A DNA stretch of 64,000 nt from Pirellula sp. SH-Sr6A (GCF_001610875.1 NZ_CP011272.1:2957988-3021987), one strand, 5' to 3'; counted from the stretch's first letter, positions 16,746 through 26,757 are shown. Notes: a model not told the origin generated them from the letters alone. Numbers and translations: made by a program.

Positions 16746-18166
16746 GGCGCATCCCCCACAGCGGCACCGATCAAATCGTAGTCCTTGTACGAGACGATCT
16801 CACACTCGACAAGATCCCCAATGCGAATGGGGCGCGAGGCATCTCCGGTCACGAATACCGTGGAGTCGACATCCGGAGCATCGGCATACGATCTCCCCAA
16901 CCAGACGTTCTGCGCGGCGTCGACCGCTTTGTCGATCAAGATTGGGAGTCGTTTCCCAATTTGCTTTTGGCACCAAGCAAATGCGTTTTGTTGCTGAATC
17001 GCCATCAAACGATTGCGACGTTCCTTTTTCACACGTTCTGGCAAGTGATCTGGCAGTTTGGCTGCGGGTGTATCGGGTTCGACGGAATAGGCGAACACGC
17101 CAAGTCGTTCGAACTGCATTTCCGCGACGAAGTCTTCGAGATCTTCGAACTGTTCCTCGGTCTCTCCCGGAAAACCGGCGATCATGGTGGTTCGCAGGGC
17201 CAAGTTCGGGATGTTGCGCCGCAGATTCGTAATCAGGGCATGGGTTTGTTCTTGGGTCACGCGCCGCGACATCCGTTTGAGCATCTGGTCGTTGATATGC
17301 TGAAGCGGAATATCGATGTAGGGAAGGATTCGCTTCGCCGTTGCGATGGTTTCCATGAGATGGTCATCGATGTACATCGGATAGAAATACATCAACCGAA
17401 TCCAATCGATCCCGTCGACTTGGTCGAGCTGCTGAAGCAGTTCGGACAATCGAGCTTCTCCGAACATATCCATACCATAGTAGGTCGTGTCCTGGGCAAC
17501 GATGATCAACTCTCTCACACCTTGGTCGGACAACCGTCGGGCCTCGTCCAAGATTTTGTCCATCGGTTTGCTGGCGTGCTTGCCCCGCATTTTGGGAATG
17601 GCGCAAAAGGTGCAGAGACGATCGCATCCTTCGGAGATCTTCAAATAGGCGAAGTGGGGCGGCGTGACTTGCAACCGATAGTCGTCTGAAAGAGCGCGAA
17701 TGGGAGCGGGGCGAAAAATGCTCCGTTGCTCATCGAGGCCATCCATGAAGCGATTTACAATCGTGGTGATGTCGTCTCGCCCAAACACTCCCACCATTCC
17801 ATCGATTTCGGGACGGGCCTCCAGCAGTTTTTCCTGCTGCCGTTCGGCCAAACACCCGGTAACGATAACCCCTCGGATCTTCCCTTGGCGTTTGAGCTCC
17901 AGCATTTGATCGATGGCATCGAACGACTCTTTTCTCGCGTTGTCGATGAAGCCACACGTGTTGATGACGACAAAATCGCTGTTCTCGGGGTCGGATACGA
18001 GACGGTAACCATCCTTTTGAAGGAGTCCCAGCATCTGCTCGCTGTCGACCAGATTCTTGGGGCACCCCAAGCTGATAAACGAGTAGGAACCTCGACCCGC
18101 ATCGGAGGACATGGGGGATGCACTAGGTGCTGGTTGATCCACGTTGACGATAGGTAGAGCACGCAT
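16742..18166 (-). CDS. rimO: Ribosomal protein S12 methylthiotransferase RimO
   Basis: 474 residues from the ATG at 18166; the ATG at 18112 is also possible, and the in-frame extension to 18517 looks non-coding. RimO adds a methylthio group to Asp of ribosomal protein S12. Domains in order: an N-terminal UPF0004 domain whose Cys residues (SLGCPKNLVDSE, INTCGFIDNA, VTGCLAERQ) bind one 4Fe-4S cluster; a radical-SAM core with ISEGCDRLCTFCAIP (CxxxCxxC) for the second cluster and LRTTMIAGFPGETEEQF; and a C-terminal TRAM domain. These match RimO rather than MiaB. The stop overlaps the pgsA start by 4 bp. Confidence 0.95.
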   Translation of the reverse strand: MRALPIVNVDQPAPSASPMSSDAGRGSYSFISLGCPKNLVDSEQMLGLLQKDGYRLVSDPENSDFVVINTCGFIDNARKESFDAIDQMLELKRQGKIRGVIVTGCLAERQQEKLLEARPEIDGMVGVFGRDDITTIVNRFMDGLDEQRSIFRPAPIRALSDDYRLQVTPPHFAYLKISEGCDRLCTFCAIPKMRGKHASKPMDKILDEARRLSDQGVRELIIVAQDTTYYGMDMFGEARLSELLQQLDQVDGIDWIRLMYFYPMYIDDHLMETIATAKRILPYIDIPLQHINDQMLKRMSRRVTQEQTHALITNLRRNIPNLALRTTMIAGFPGETEEQFEDLEDFVAEMQFERLGVFAYSVEPDTPAAKLPDHLPERVKKERRNRLMAIQQQNAFAWCQKQIGKRLPILIDKAVDAAQNVWLGRSYADAPDVDSTVFVTGDASRPIRIGDLVECEIVSYKDYDLIGAAVGDAP

Positions 18167-18639
18167 GCGATCGAGGAATCCGGTACGAAAGCTGAATAGA
18201 CGGTTCGTAAGCGTTGGACGCGAGAGGCGGTTCGAGCCGCGTCTGGTCCAAATCAAATGTTCTAATCCCTCCGATGATAACAGGCCCCCCATAACGTGCC
18301 AGTAGATAATTCCTTCGTATGGGCGCGGACGGGGGGGATTCTGCCGAGCGAACCGACGGCGAAGAGTTTTCCGGTTGCGTGAACGCGCATTTTTCTTCGG
18401 ATATGGCCGCTCCTTTCGTTCTGCTTGTGCGGATTGTGAGTTGCCGCACCGGAATTTTGACTCGAGTTCCCGTCCCTGGATTGCTTGACGCGCACGTCGA
18501 ATTCCGATGTTCGACAACGTGAGTTAGCACACCTTTGGATAGGGTGAGCTTTGTCATGGCCTATTGAAGTCGATCGGGCCGAGTCGTGGGGAATGGATGC
18601 CACGTCTAAGGAAAGACGTATTAAGCAAGGAGCTTTGCG
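18167..18639. other. Divergent intergenic region between rimO and the BBP7 barrel gene
   Basis: About 470 bp. The rimO frame stays open to 18517 but its translation there is Arg/Pro/Ser-rich without family resemblance. No other gene is convincing. The only clear signal is the ribosome site of the barrel gene, AAGGAG at 18627-18632, 7 bases before its GTG. Promoters for both flanking genes should lie here but I cannot place them. Confidence 0.55.
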
Positions 18640-20457
18640 GTGAAAAAAATTTGGTTTCATGGGCTGGCACTGTCCCTGGGGATGTCGACGCTGCCCTCAA
18701 TGGTTCAAGCCCAATATGCGGGACAATCCCAGTACGGGGGGGCCAATGGCGGACTCAGCCCCAGTTCGTTTCAGTTACCCCCTCTTCCAGGCCAAGGTAC
18801 CCCGGCGGCGCCTCGTGCCGCGATGGGATCTCCCTCAACCAGCCAGCCTCAAAACGCGATGGTTTCTTACGCCCAGCAGGGAGGAACCATCGGAAGTGGC
18901 GCGCTCGACCCTTACTCGCATGTTCCCCTTCCTCCGGCTCCACCTGCTACGGCTCCCGGGAAACTCCCGATGCCGAACGCAACCCCCGAGCCCTACACGC
19001 TCGGTCAACCGCTCCCTTATGAGCTTTCGCCCGCTCCCCAGCACTCCGCACCTCAGTATCCCAATCCTCAATATCAGGGTGAAGTGGTTCAACCCAGCGC
19101 CGTACCAGCGTATTCCGGCGATGGCTATTCGTCACAGTTGGCTCCGAGCGGCTCCGACAGCGGATGTCCGACCTGCGCGACAGGTAATTGCTCTGTTCAT
19201 GGCGGCAACTCCACGTTGCTCAGTCCCGCTTATGGCCTAGGTGGTTCGTCCGATGCGTATTGTGAAACTGCGCCGACGTGCGGTCCATCGATCGTTTCTC
19301 CGAATCCTTGGATTTTCGGTGCAGGGGCTCTGATCTTCACGCGTATCGACGACGCGCCTGTCCGATTGACGAGCGACAGCAACATGCCAACCTACCCGTT
19401 GCTCACCACTGCCGATGCTCGCATGCGAACATCAGGGGGCGTGCAGGGTTCGGTGGGACGTTACTTCGGATGCGGCCGATTCGCTTTGGTCGGAACCTAT
19501 TGGGGGATTTACAATGACGAGCAGTCGACGGTCATCACGCCACCTCCAGGCGGTAATCTGCGATCAGATCTTCCTTTCACGCTTCGCCGGCCTGGTGATA
19601 CGGCCACTCCGGGTGATCCCTACGGTATCACGATGCCAGCTCAAAACGTCTACGACTGGTACGACATGGCGGCGGCCCACCGAATCCGGCGAGACTCGGA
19701 GTTTCATAACGTCGAACTCAATCTTTTCTCATTCGCCCTGGGTGGCGGGGCTCGTCAAGCCTACGCGGACTGCGGGACGGGTGGCCATTGCGGACTGTTG
19801 GGTAGAGGCGGTATGGGAGCGGATGCCTGCGGAACCTCTTGTGCACCCACAACGGGGCCGACTGGTCCGTGCGCACCATGGTACGGAGCCCAGTGCAGCC
19901 GTCTCAGGCTCAGCATGTTCGGGGGTGTTCGCTGGTTCCGCTTCGGGGATGACCTGGAGTATGCCACCAGTGAAAACGACACTATGTTCGGGGGCGCCGA
20001 CGACTTCTATTATCGCAACAATGTCACCAATGACTTGGTCGGATTCCAGCTTGGCACCCTTGCGACGTGGTGCACAGGCAAACGGGTGAATCTGTACGGT
20101 AGCACCGCTTTCGGAGTCTACAACAACCACATTCGCGCCGCGACGTTTGCGGGAACCACCACCCAAGCTGCGACCGTGATGTCCGCGTCCTCTACCTACG
20201 ATGGCCGCGAATATGCCTACGACAATTCGACCAACGACATCGCGTTCCTTGGCGAGGGAACACTCGGAACGGGAATCTGCCTGTGGCGAGGATGGAGCGC
20301 GAACTGCGGATATCGCGTCGTCGCCGTATCGGGTGTCGCGACTGCCGTTGGACAAATACCACGCGATTTCTCCAACGGTCTTGAGATCAGCAAGATCAGT
20401 AACGATCGCAGCTTGATCCTCCACGGTGCCGTCCTCGGATTGAACTACAACTTCTAG
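18640..20457 (+). CDS. BBP7-type planctomycete outer-membrane beta-barrel protein
   Basis: 605 residues from a GTG with a well-placed AAGGAG. A signal peptide (ALSLGMSTLPSMVQAQ) is followed by about 180 residues rich in Pro, Gln, Ser and Tyr that are probably disordered or surface-exposed. A Cys pattern CPTCATGNCSVHGG then leads into the barrel domain, which begins NPWIFGAGALIFTR. The domain contains repeated aromatic beta-strands (YFGCGRFALVGTYWGIY, LSMFGGVRWFRFGDDL) and ends LILHGAVLGLNYNF, with the terminal aromatic residue expected of an outer-membrane strand. This resembles the planctomycete BBP7 family. Its cargo or pore role is unknown. A rho-independent terminator follows at once. A second related barrel lies at 46.9 kb. 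Confidence 0.82.
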   Translation: MKKIWFHGLALSLGMSTLPSMVQAQYAGQSQYGGANGGLSPSSFQLPPLPGQGTPAAPRAAMGSPSTSQPQNAMVSYAQQGGTIGSGALDPYSHVPLPPAPPATAPGKLPMPNATPEPYTLGQPLPYELSPAPQHSAPQYPNPQYQGEVVQPSAVPAYSGDGYSSQLAPSGSDSGCPTCATGNCSVHGGNSTLLSPAYGLGGSSDAYCETAPTCGPSIVSPNPWIFGAGALIFTRIDDAPVRLTSDSNMPTYPLLTTADARMRTSGGVQGSVGRYFGCGRFALVGTYWGIYNDEQSTVITPPPGGNLRSDLPFTLRRPGDTATPGDPYGITMPAQNVYDWYDMAAAHRIRRDSEFHNVELNLFSFALGGGARQAYADCGTGGHCGLLGRGGMGADACGTSCAPTTGPTGPCAPWYGAQCSRLRLSMFGGVRWFRFGDDLEYATSENDTMFGGADDFYYRNNVTNDLVGFQLGTLATWCTGKRVNLYGSTAFGVYNNHIRAATFAGTTTQAATVMSASSTYDGREYAYDNSTNDIAFLGEGTLGTGICLWRGWSANCGYRVVAVSGVATAVGQIPRDFSNGLEISKISNDRSLILHGAVLGLNYNF

Positions 20458-20492
20458 TCATTGTAGCTGAGACACGGTCCACAAAAGAAAGT

Positions 20493-20527
20493 AAGCCAGC
20501 CGGCAGCGATCTCGCTCCGGCTGGCTT
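20493..20527 (+). terminator. Rho-independent terminator after the barrel gene
   Basis: A perfect 11-bp GC-rich stem (AAGCCAGCCGG / CCGGCTGGCTT) with a 13-nt loop, starting 36 bp after the stop. It is followed by CGTTTCGTT, a broken T tract. The stem is strong enough to act as a terminator and separates this gene from mqnA. Confidence 0.8.
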
Positions 20528-20610
20528 CGTTTCGTTCCCGGTTACGAATGGCCGTTATGAACGGCCCCGTTCTTCGGTTCTTTCGTATACACCTGAAGGA
20601 ACCCAGAGCT

Positions 20611-21570
20611 ATGAGACCAAAACTGCCTTGCCACTCTGCGACTCTCGGGTTGGGGATTCGGCCTTTAGCCGGTACGATGGATTCGGCTGCGTTTCCGTTT
20701 CCTTTCCCTCGGGTATCACCTTTGCGTTCCCTCCCCTCCTTTCCAAAAGAACTGGCAGGTGTAGGGCAGCTGCGAATCGGAGCGGTTTCTTACCTGAACT
20801 CCAAACCGTTGATCGAAGAGCTGGGACTGTCGCTCGGCGAGCACGGTCACCTGTCGACCGATTTGCCGAGCCGTCTAGCGGATCAATTGCACCGAGGTGA
20901 GATCGATATCGGGCTGATCCCGGTTTTTGAGTACTTTCAAAATCCCGCTTTCCATCTTGTTTCGACATCCGGAATTGTTTGTCGTGGTCCTGTTTGGTCG
21001 GTTCGACTGTTCTTTCGGTGCGATCCTTCCAAAGTCCGTACACTCGCGCTCGACGAAGGGTCCAGGACGAGCGCCGCCCTTTCAAAAGTTCTTTTACACG
21101 GAGAGCTCGGACGCATTCCGGAAACTCAACTCCTGCCAATCGACGCGGATCCGGAATCGGTCGAAGCAGATGCCGTGCTACTGATCGGTGACCGAGCCAT
21201 GCACCCGGAGCGGTATGCCGAGTCATTCGTGAGCAATTGGGACCTTGGGCAAGTCTGGTGGGAAAGAACCGGACTACCTTTCGTGTTTGCGGCTTGGGTG
21301 GCCCGCCCGATCGCATTCGACAGGCTCTGGATTGGGGAATGGCTCGACAGGATGCGAGACTATGGCCGAGAGCGAGTCGCAGAGATTTCGACCCGCCTTT
21401 CCGAGTCGTACGAGTTAACGCATGAACAATGCCTGGATTACTTGACGAACTACATTCACTTCGAAGTCGACCAAGAAGCACGAGCGGGACTTGAAGAATT
21501 CCGCCGCAAATGTCACGATCTCGGATTGGTTCGTACCGAAAACACCTTGCCAGCAACGGGGAAGCCATGA
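20611..21570 (+). CDS. mqnA: Chorismate dehydratase MqnA (futalosine menaquinone pathway)
   Basis: 319 residues from the ATG at 20611, chosen for AAGGA about 10 bases before it; 20548 and 20677 are alternatives because the first about 50 residues are not conserved. The MqnA core begins RIGAVSYLNSKPLIEELG and continues LPSRLADQLHRGEIDIGLIP, TLALDEGSRTSAALSKVLL, ADAVLLIGDRAM and LPFVFAAWVA, the two-lobed binding fold that removes water from chorismate to give 3-enolpyruvylbenzoate. The stop overlaps the mqnC start (ATGA). Menaquinone is therefore made by the futalosine route, at least in part. Confidence 0.9.
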   Translation: MRPKLPCHSATLGLGIRPLAGTMDSAAFPFPFPRVSPLRSLPSFPKELAGVGQLRIGAVSYLNSKPLIEELGLSLGEHGHLSTDLPSRLADQLHRGEIDIGLIPVFEYFQNPAFHLVSTSGIVCRGPVWSVRLFFRCDPSKVRTLALDEGSRTSAALSKVLLHGELGRIPETQLLPIDADPESVEADAVLLIGDRAMHPERYAESFVSNWDLGQVWWERTGLPFVFAAWVARPIAFDRLWIGEWLDRMRDYGRERVAEISTRLSESYELTHEQCLDYLTNYIHFEVDQEARAGLEEFRRKCHDLGLVRTENTLPATGKP

Positions 21571-22721
21571 TCGCTACCACGCATTCCGTCGACGCCATCT
21601 TGCATCGAGTACTCGATGGTAATCGACTCTCGAACGAGGACGCGCTTCGTCTTTTAGAGAGCAATGAGCTGGCCAAGATCGGAAACGCCGCCAATCAAAT
21701 TTGCGAGCGAAAGCATCCCCAGCGCTATCGCACGTACAACATCGATCGGAACATCAACTACACCAACATCTGCACCGCCGTTTGCGATTTTTGTGCGTTT
21801 TACCGTTCTCCGAAAAGCGATGAAGGGTATGTACTGCCGCGGGAAGAACTGCTCGAAAAAGTGCGAGAGACGGTAGAGCTCGGTGGAAACCAGATCTTGA
21901 TGCAGGGGGGCCTTCATCCCAAATTCACCCTCGATTGGTACGAAGAATTGCTGCGGGACATTCGCTCGAATTTCCCTGAAGTCAACATTCACGGTTTCAG
22001 CCCCCCGGAACTCCATCACTTCTCGAAAGTGAACAAGCTCCCGATTCGCACCGTCCTGGAAAGATTAAAGGAAGCGGGCTTAGGAAGCATCCCTGGTGGT
22101 GGTGCGGAGATATTGGTCGATCGAGTTAGAAGCGAAATCACCCGTGGCAAAGTCATGTCAGATGATTGGCTAAACGTCATGCGCGTTTGGCACGAGTTAG
22201 GTGGTATCAGCACCGTGACCATGATGTTTGGCCATGTGGAAACACTCGCCGAACGGATCGAACACTTGGACCGAGTCCGTCAATTGCAAGACGAAACAAA
22301 TGGCTTCACCGCCTTCATCTGCTGGACGTTTCAACCCGACCACACGCAATTGGCCCACATCCCTCCGACAGGATCGTTTGAGTACCTCAAAACGCAGGCC
22401 GTGTCACGGCTCTATCTCGACAACATCCCCAACATTCAGAGCAGTTGGGTCACGCAGGGGCTGAAGATCGGGCAGCTCGCCCTTTCTTATGGTGCCAACG
22501 ACATGGGGTCACTCATGATCGAAGAAAACGTTGTCGCCGAGGCTGGGACGGTGCACTACCTCACGCTGGATCAAATCCGTTCCGCGATCGAGGAGTATGG
22601 ATTCGAGGCGAGGCAGCGAGACGTCCACTACCAATTGGTATCGCAGGACCTGGAACAGAGGGCCATCGACGCGAACCGAAAGAACGATCGAAAGAAACAA
22701 GCGTTGCCAATCGCCCAGTGA
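21567..22721 (+). CDS. mqnC: Dehypoxanthine futalosine cyclase MqnC (radical SAM)
   Basis: 384 residues from the ATG that overlaps the mqnA stop. It cyclises dehypoxanthine futalosine in menaquinone biosynthesis. The radical-SAM cluster motif is NICTAVCDFCAFYRS (CxxxCxxC). Family features follow: GGNQILMQGGLHP, INIHGFSPPE-like INIHGFSP region, AGLGSIPGGGAEIL, TMMFGHVET, FICWTFQPDHTQ and SLMIEENVV. Downstream, 69 bp separate it from the symporter gene. The enzymes MqnB and MqnD are not in this window. Confidence 0.93.
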   Translation: MIATTHSVDAILHRVLDGNRLSNEDALRLLESNELAKIGNAANQICERKHPQRYRTYNIDRNINYTNICTAVCDFCAFYRSPKSDEGYVLPREELLEKVRETVELGGNQILMQGGLHPKFTLDWYEELLRDIRSNFPEVNIHGFSPPELHHFSKVNKLPIRTVLERLKEAGLGSIPGGGAEILVDRVRSEITRGKVMSDDWLNVMRVWHELGGISTVTMMFGHVETLAERIEHLDRVRQLQDETNGFTAFICWTFQPDHTQLAHIPPTGSFEYLKTQAVSRLYLDNIPNIQSSWVTQGLKIGQLALSYGANDMGSLMIEENVVAEAGTVHYLTLDQIRSAIEEYGFEARQRDVHYQLVSQDLEQRAIDANRKNDRKKQALPIAQ

Positions 22722-22790
22722 GAGGTCGATTTGAGTTAAACTACTCGTCCGCGTACGAAGTGTCCCTGCTCAAACCCTGATCCTCTCCGA

Positions 22791-24536
22791 ATGCTCTACG
22801 AAGCCAATACCCTCGCCATCATCGTCTTTGTTGCCTTGGTCGGTGCAACACTTGGATTTAGCTTTTGGCTGGGGGCTCGTGCCAAAAGCAGCGCGGCCTA
22901 CTTCGCCGCCGGTGGCCAGATCCATTGGTTCGTCAACGGAATCGCATTCGCCGGCGATTACCTTTCGGCTGCATCCTTTCTAGGGATTTGCGGCATGATC
23001 GCTTTCTACGGATTTGATGGATTTCTGTATTCCATCGGATATTTGGCGGGCTGGATCGTCGCCTTACTCGTCATTGCCGAACCCCTCAAACGCCTTGGAA
23101 AGTTCACGTTCGCGGACGCCCTCGACAGCCGCTTTCAATCGCGAGGCATTCAAGCAGCTGCGGGTGTCAGCACGCTGATTGTGAGTCTTTTCTACCTCAT
23201 CCCGCAGATGGTCGGTGCGGGCACCTTGATCAAGCCGTTGCTCGGGCTCGAGTACTGGCATGGGGTCGTCATGGTGGGGACTGTGGTTATGGTTATTGTG
23301 GTAACGGCCGGCATGGTGAGCACGACGTATGTTCAATTCTTAAAGGGTGGTTTGCTGGTCCTCTTCTCCCTCCTGCTCACGGTATTGATCCTGGCGCGCG
23401 GTCTGCAGGTCGCCCCTGCGGAAAAACTAAACCAAACACAGACCATCGTTGTGGATGCCCAGGACAACAAAACGATCGATGGCAAACCCCTAGGTTTGGG
23501 CGCCGAAGAATCGAACGTCAAGCCTGTGGGCTACCTCAAGAGTTTGCCGGGCGGAATGACCGAAACGGGCCCCCTCGGACCGATTCGATATCTCAGTTTG
23601 CTGGCTCAGTCCGAGATCGAAATCACGACGCGCAAAGTGGAGAAGACCGCGGACGGACGAGTCGAAACCTTGACGCCCAAAACGTATACGGGCTCGGAAT
23701 TGCTCACCCCTGGCAATCTTCCTTCGTTTGCAGGGATCCGTGGCGATAGCTGGTTTCCCAAACTCGACTTCATTTCGCTCATGCTCGCCCTGTTTGGTGG
23801 TACCGCTTCGCTGCCGCACATTCTGATTCGGTACTATACGGTCAAAGACCAAGCGGCCGCGAGGAAGAGCACGATCGTCGGGATCACATCGATCGGATTC
23901 TTTTACATCCTCACTCTCTATATTGGGCTAGGCGCGATGGTCAGTGGCACACTCGACCCCACCGACTCCAACATGGCCGCCCCGTTGCTTGCGAAGAGCT
24001 TCAGCAACCTGCTCTTCGCTGCGGTATCCGCCATCGCCTTCACGACGGTTCTCGGAACCGTCAGCGGGCTCATCGTGGCGGCAGGGGGAAGCGTGGCGCA
24101 CGACATCGTCGGTGGATTCTTTGGGATCAAACTTTCGGAACACAGCGCGATTCGCGTCGCAAAGATTTCATCGATCGCCATAGGGATTCTGGCCATTCGT
24201 TTCGGCCTAGCATTCGAAGGGATGAACGTCACCTATCTCGTCGGCTGGGCCTTTGCCATCGCCGCGTCGGCCAACCTCCCCGCCTTGCTCATGCTCCTGT
24301 TTTGGAAAGGAACCACCAAACAGGGACTGATTGCTGGCATTCTCTGCGGAGTCCTCGTTTCGCTCGCTTGGGTCCTCGTGTCGCCCGACATGTTCAAAAA
24401 CATGTATGGACTGGGAGCGGACAAAGCCTGGGTACCCCTCAGTCAACCTGGTATTTTTACGATCCCCATGAGCTTCCTTGTCATCTACGTGGTTTCCCTC
24501 GCCACTCGCTCCAAGGCCTCCGCCCCATCGCGATAG
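22791..24536 (+). CDS. Sodium:solute symporter, acetate permease (ActP)-like
   Basis: 581 residues with about 13 membrane segments. The N-terminal core (SSAAYFAAGGQIHWFVNGIA, FAGDYLSAASFLGI, GYLAGWIVALLVIAEPLKRL) and GGTASLPHILIRYYTVKD match cation/acetate symporters of the SSS family, which take up short monocarboxylates with Na+ or H+. A soluble insertion of about 100 residues (roughly 205-310, beginning APAEKLNQTQTIV) separates two membrane bundles and is longer than in E. coli ActP. The small DUF485 partner commonly encoded next to actP is absent. The gene follows mqnC by 69 bp. Confidence 0.87.
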   Translation: MLYEANTLAIIVFVALVGATLGFSFWLGARAKSSAAYFAAGGQIHWFVNGIAFAGDYLSAASFLGICGMIAFYGFDGFLYSIGYLAGWIVALLVIAEPLKRLGKFTFADALDSRFQSRGIQAAAGVSTLIVSLFYLIPQMVGAGTLIKPLLGLEYWHGVVMVGTVVMVIVVTAGMVSTTYVQFLKGGLLVLFSLLLTVLILARGLQVAPAEKLNQTQTIVVDAQDNKTIDGKPLGLGAEESNVKPVGYLKSLPGGMTETGPLGPIRYLSLLAQSEIEITTRKVEKTADGRVETLTPKTYTGSELLTPGNLPSFAGIRGDSWFPKLDFISLMLALFGGTASLPHILIRYYTVKDQAAARKSTIVGITSIGFFYILTLYIGLGAMVSGTLDPTDSNMAAPLLAKSFSNLLFAAVSAIAFTTVLGTVSGLIVAAGGSVAHDIVGGFFGIKLSEHSAIRVAKISSIAIGILAIRFGLAFEGMNVTYLVGWAFAIAASANLPALLMLLFWKGTTKQGLIAGILCGVLVSLAWVLVSPDMFKNMYGLGADKAWVPLSQPGIFTIPMSFLVIYVVSLATRSKASAPSR

Positions 24537-24696
24537 GAAACCGATTTGGCAAACTGTAACGCTTCGAACGGTTCTCGTACCTGGGGAGACTGTTTTTGTA
24601 TTGCGAGTTCTGCACCCGCTAGTTCGTGAATATTCGTTCCTATCGGAATCCGTCGCTGATCACTTGTATCGCTTGGACCGATAGATCCCTATGCAC

Positions 24697-24715
24697 GGAT
24701 TTGTTCTGCAAATCC
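24697..24715 (+). promoter_or_regulatory. Short perfect inverted repeat upstream of the TolC-like gene
   Basis: GGATTTG (24697-24703) and CAAATCC (24709-24715) form a perfect 7-bp stem with a 5-nt loop, about 70 bp before the start of the TolC-like gene. It could be an operator or a leader hairpin. There is no second copy and no assigned regulator. Confidence 0.35.
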
Positions 24716-24784
24716 ATTCATGCTTGCTATCGCAGTTGCGATGGTTAAAGCGTTAGGGACCAAGTAGAGGACGCGGGAGCGAAA

Positions 24785-26743
24785 ATGGTAGTTCGCGAGC
24801 AATTGAGAAAATGGATCGTTGCCGGTTGTGTTGGGGTAAGCTGCATCGCCGGTTGCAAGCCCACCGAGCGATTTCGCGCCTGGAAAGACAACTCGAACGT
24901 TTCGTACTTCCAAGATTACGTAACGCGGATTGAATATCCCGATGTCGCTGCACCGCTCGATCCGCAACTAGTCGATGCACCGTTGCCTCTCGCGATCGAG
25001 AATCCGAGCGATCTCCCGACATACGACCTCACCTTGCAAGACGCGATTCAGCAAGCGCTCCAAACCAGCGAAGTGCTCCGCAACTTGGGCGGTTCGGTCG
25101 TGAACGCCCCTCAAGCTCAGTCGACCCAGCTCGATCCGGCATTGAGCGACGTGAACCCACTCGGTGGTGTTGAGGCTGCCCTTGCTGCGTTCGATGCGCA
25201 GGTCTCTTCGCAGTTGTACTGGCAAAAGAACGATCGCCCCAACAACAACACGTTTATTCAGTTCGTTCCCTCGGCATTCCGCCAGACGTCGGGAACCTAC
25301 GTGAACGAGTTGTCTAAGCGAACGGCGACCGGTGCATCGTACGCATTGCGCACCAATGTGATTTACGACCGCAACAACAACCCCACTCGATTCTTCCCGA
25401 GCGACTTCACGGGATTCATCGAAGCCGAATGGCGACAACCGTTAATGCGTGGAGCGGGGACAACGTATAATCGTATCGCGGGCCCGAACGGGCAAATCGG
25501 TCAGTACAACGGCGTTCTCATCGCACGTATCAACACCGACATCTCCATCGCCGACTTCGAGACGGGCGTCGTGAGACTGATCAACGATGTGGAAGGCGCC
25601 TACTGGGAACTCTATTTTGCTTACCGAGCGCTCGATGCCATCGCCGATGGACGAGAAAGCTCCTTGAAGACTTGGCAACGCGTCAACGAACTCCGTCGAG
25701 TCGGTCGAAAGGGTGGCGAGCCGGACGCCGAAGGGCAAGCTCGCTCGAACTTCTACATCTTTACATCCCAGCTCAACGACGGTCTCTCCGGTCCCAACGG
25801 GTTGTACGCGGCGGAGCAACGGCTTCGGTACATTATGGGATTGCCACCATCGGACGGCCGGCTGATCAAACCATCCGACGAACCTCTTCAGGCTGAAGTG
25901 GCATTCGACTGGCAATCGGCCATGTCAGACGCTTTGACCCAACGGGTTGAAGTTCGCCGGCAAGAATGGACCGTGAAGCGACGAGAACTGGAATTGATCG
26001 CTGCCCGACTGAATCGCAGACCGCGACTCGATGCTCTCACCCAGTACCGTTGGCGAGGGTTGGGAGACCATTTGATCGACGAACGGGATCCCAACAACGA
26101 GTTCAACAGCTTCTCTCAAAGCCTGCTCGAAGGTAACTACCAAGAGTGGCAAGCGGGTCTCGAGTGGCAATACAACATCGGGCTTCGCCAAGCCTCGGCA
26201 GCCGTCCGTCACGCGCAACTCAATTTGGCCCGAGAAATGGCCTTGCTCAAAGAGCAGCAACTGAGGATCTCGCACGATCTGAGCAACGCATCGAGACAGA
26301 TTTCCCGTAGCTATCTGCAAATGCAGACCAATTACAATCGAATCGAGGCGGACAACCAGGCTGTCGAAGCGTTGAGACAGCGGTATGAAGGTGGGCTTAC
26401 CGACATTGTGTTCCTCTTGCAAGCACAACAGCGACTAGCAACCAGTACGAGCGACTTTTATCGATCTCTCGTCGACTACAACTTGGCTCTTCGCGATTTC
26501 CACCGCGAAAAAGGTTCGTTGCTGTCTTACAACCAAGTCAACTTGTCGGAAGACGCGCTCGACGGTTCTGCGGTCCGAGCCGCATACGATCGAGGACGTT
26601 ACTTCACGCCACGCGACAATCCAGAAGAAGTCGTCGTAGGAGGCCGAGTCAGCAATGGAGCGTTTGATCCAAGCACCGTTGGAACTCCCTCGTTGTCAAC
26701 ACCCGTTGTCGAAGCCGTTCCGACGCCGATAGGCGAAGAGTAG
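24785..26743 (+). CDS. TolC-family outer-membrane efflux lipoprotein
   Basis: 652 residues. The N-terminus is a lipoprotein signal (VAGCVGVSCIAGC) with the modified Cys near residue 24. The body shows the duplicated helical hairpins of outer-membrane efflux proteins: LTLQDAIQQALQTSEVLRN, an Arg/Glu-rich middle (MSDALTQRVEVRRQEW, VKRRELELIAARLNRRPRL) and, in the second repeat, VEALRQRYEGGLTDIVFLLQ followed by SDFYRSLVDYNLALRDFHREKG. It should form the outer-membrane channel of a type I or RND-type exporter. It is larger than E. coli TolC, and no membrane-fusion protein or inner-membrane pump is adjacent. Confidence 0.85.
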   Translation: MVVREQLRKWIVAGCVGVSCIAGCKPTERFRAWKDNSNVSYFQDYVTRIEYPDVAAPLDPQLVDAPLPLAIENPSDLPTYDLTLQDAIQQALQTSEVLRNLGGSVVNAPQAQSTQLDPALSDVNPLGGVEAALAAFDAQVSSQLYWQKNDRPNNNTFIQFVPSAFRQTSGTYVNELSKRTATGASYALRTNVIYDRNNNPTRFFPSDFTGFIEAEWRQPLMRGAGTTYNRIAGPNGQIGQYNGVLIARINTDISIADFETGVVRLINDVEGAYWELYFAYRALDAIADGRESSLKTWQRVNELRRVGRKGGEPDAEGQARSNFYIFTSQLNDGLSGPNGLYAAEQRLRYIMGLPPSDGRLIKPSDEPLQAEVAFDWQSAMSDALTQRVEVRRQEWTVKRRELELIAARLNRRPRLDALTQYRWRGLGDHLIDERDPNNEFNSFSQSLLEGNYQEWQAGLEWQYNIGLRQASAAVRHAQLNLAREMALLKEQQLRISHDLSNASRQISRSYLQMQTNYNRIEADNQAVEALRQRYEGGLTDIVFLLQAQQRLATSTSDFYRSLVDYNLALRDFHREKGSLLSYNQVNLSEDALDGSAVRAAYDRGRYFTPRDNPEEVVVGGRVSNGAFDPSTVGTPSLSTPVVEAVPTPIGEE

Positions 26744-26757
26744 TCAGAGCCTTTAGA

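Noticed and set aside
16694-17689. A 331-codon open frame antisense to rimO
   Set aside because: It is the mirror of conserved RimO coding sequence, with low-likelihood protein composition; not a gene.
18167-18517. N-terminal extension of rimO
   Set aside because: The frame is open but the translation is Arg/Pro/Ser-rich and precedes the normal RimO start; no ribosome site.
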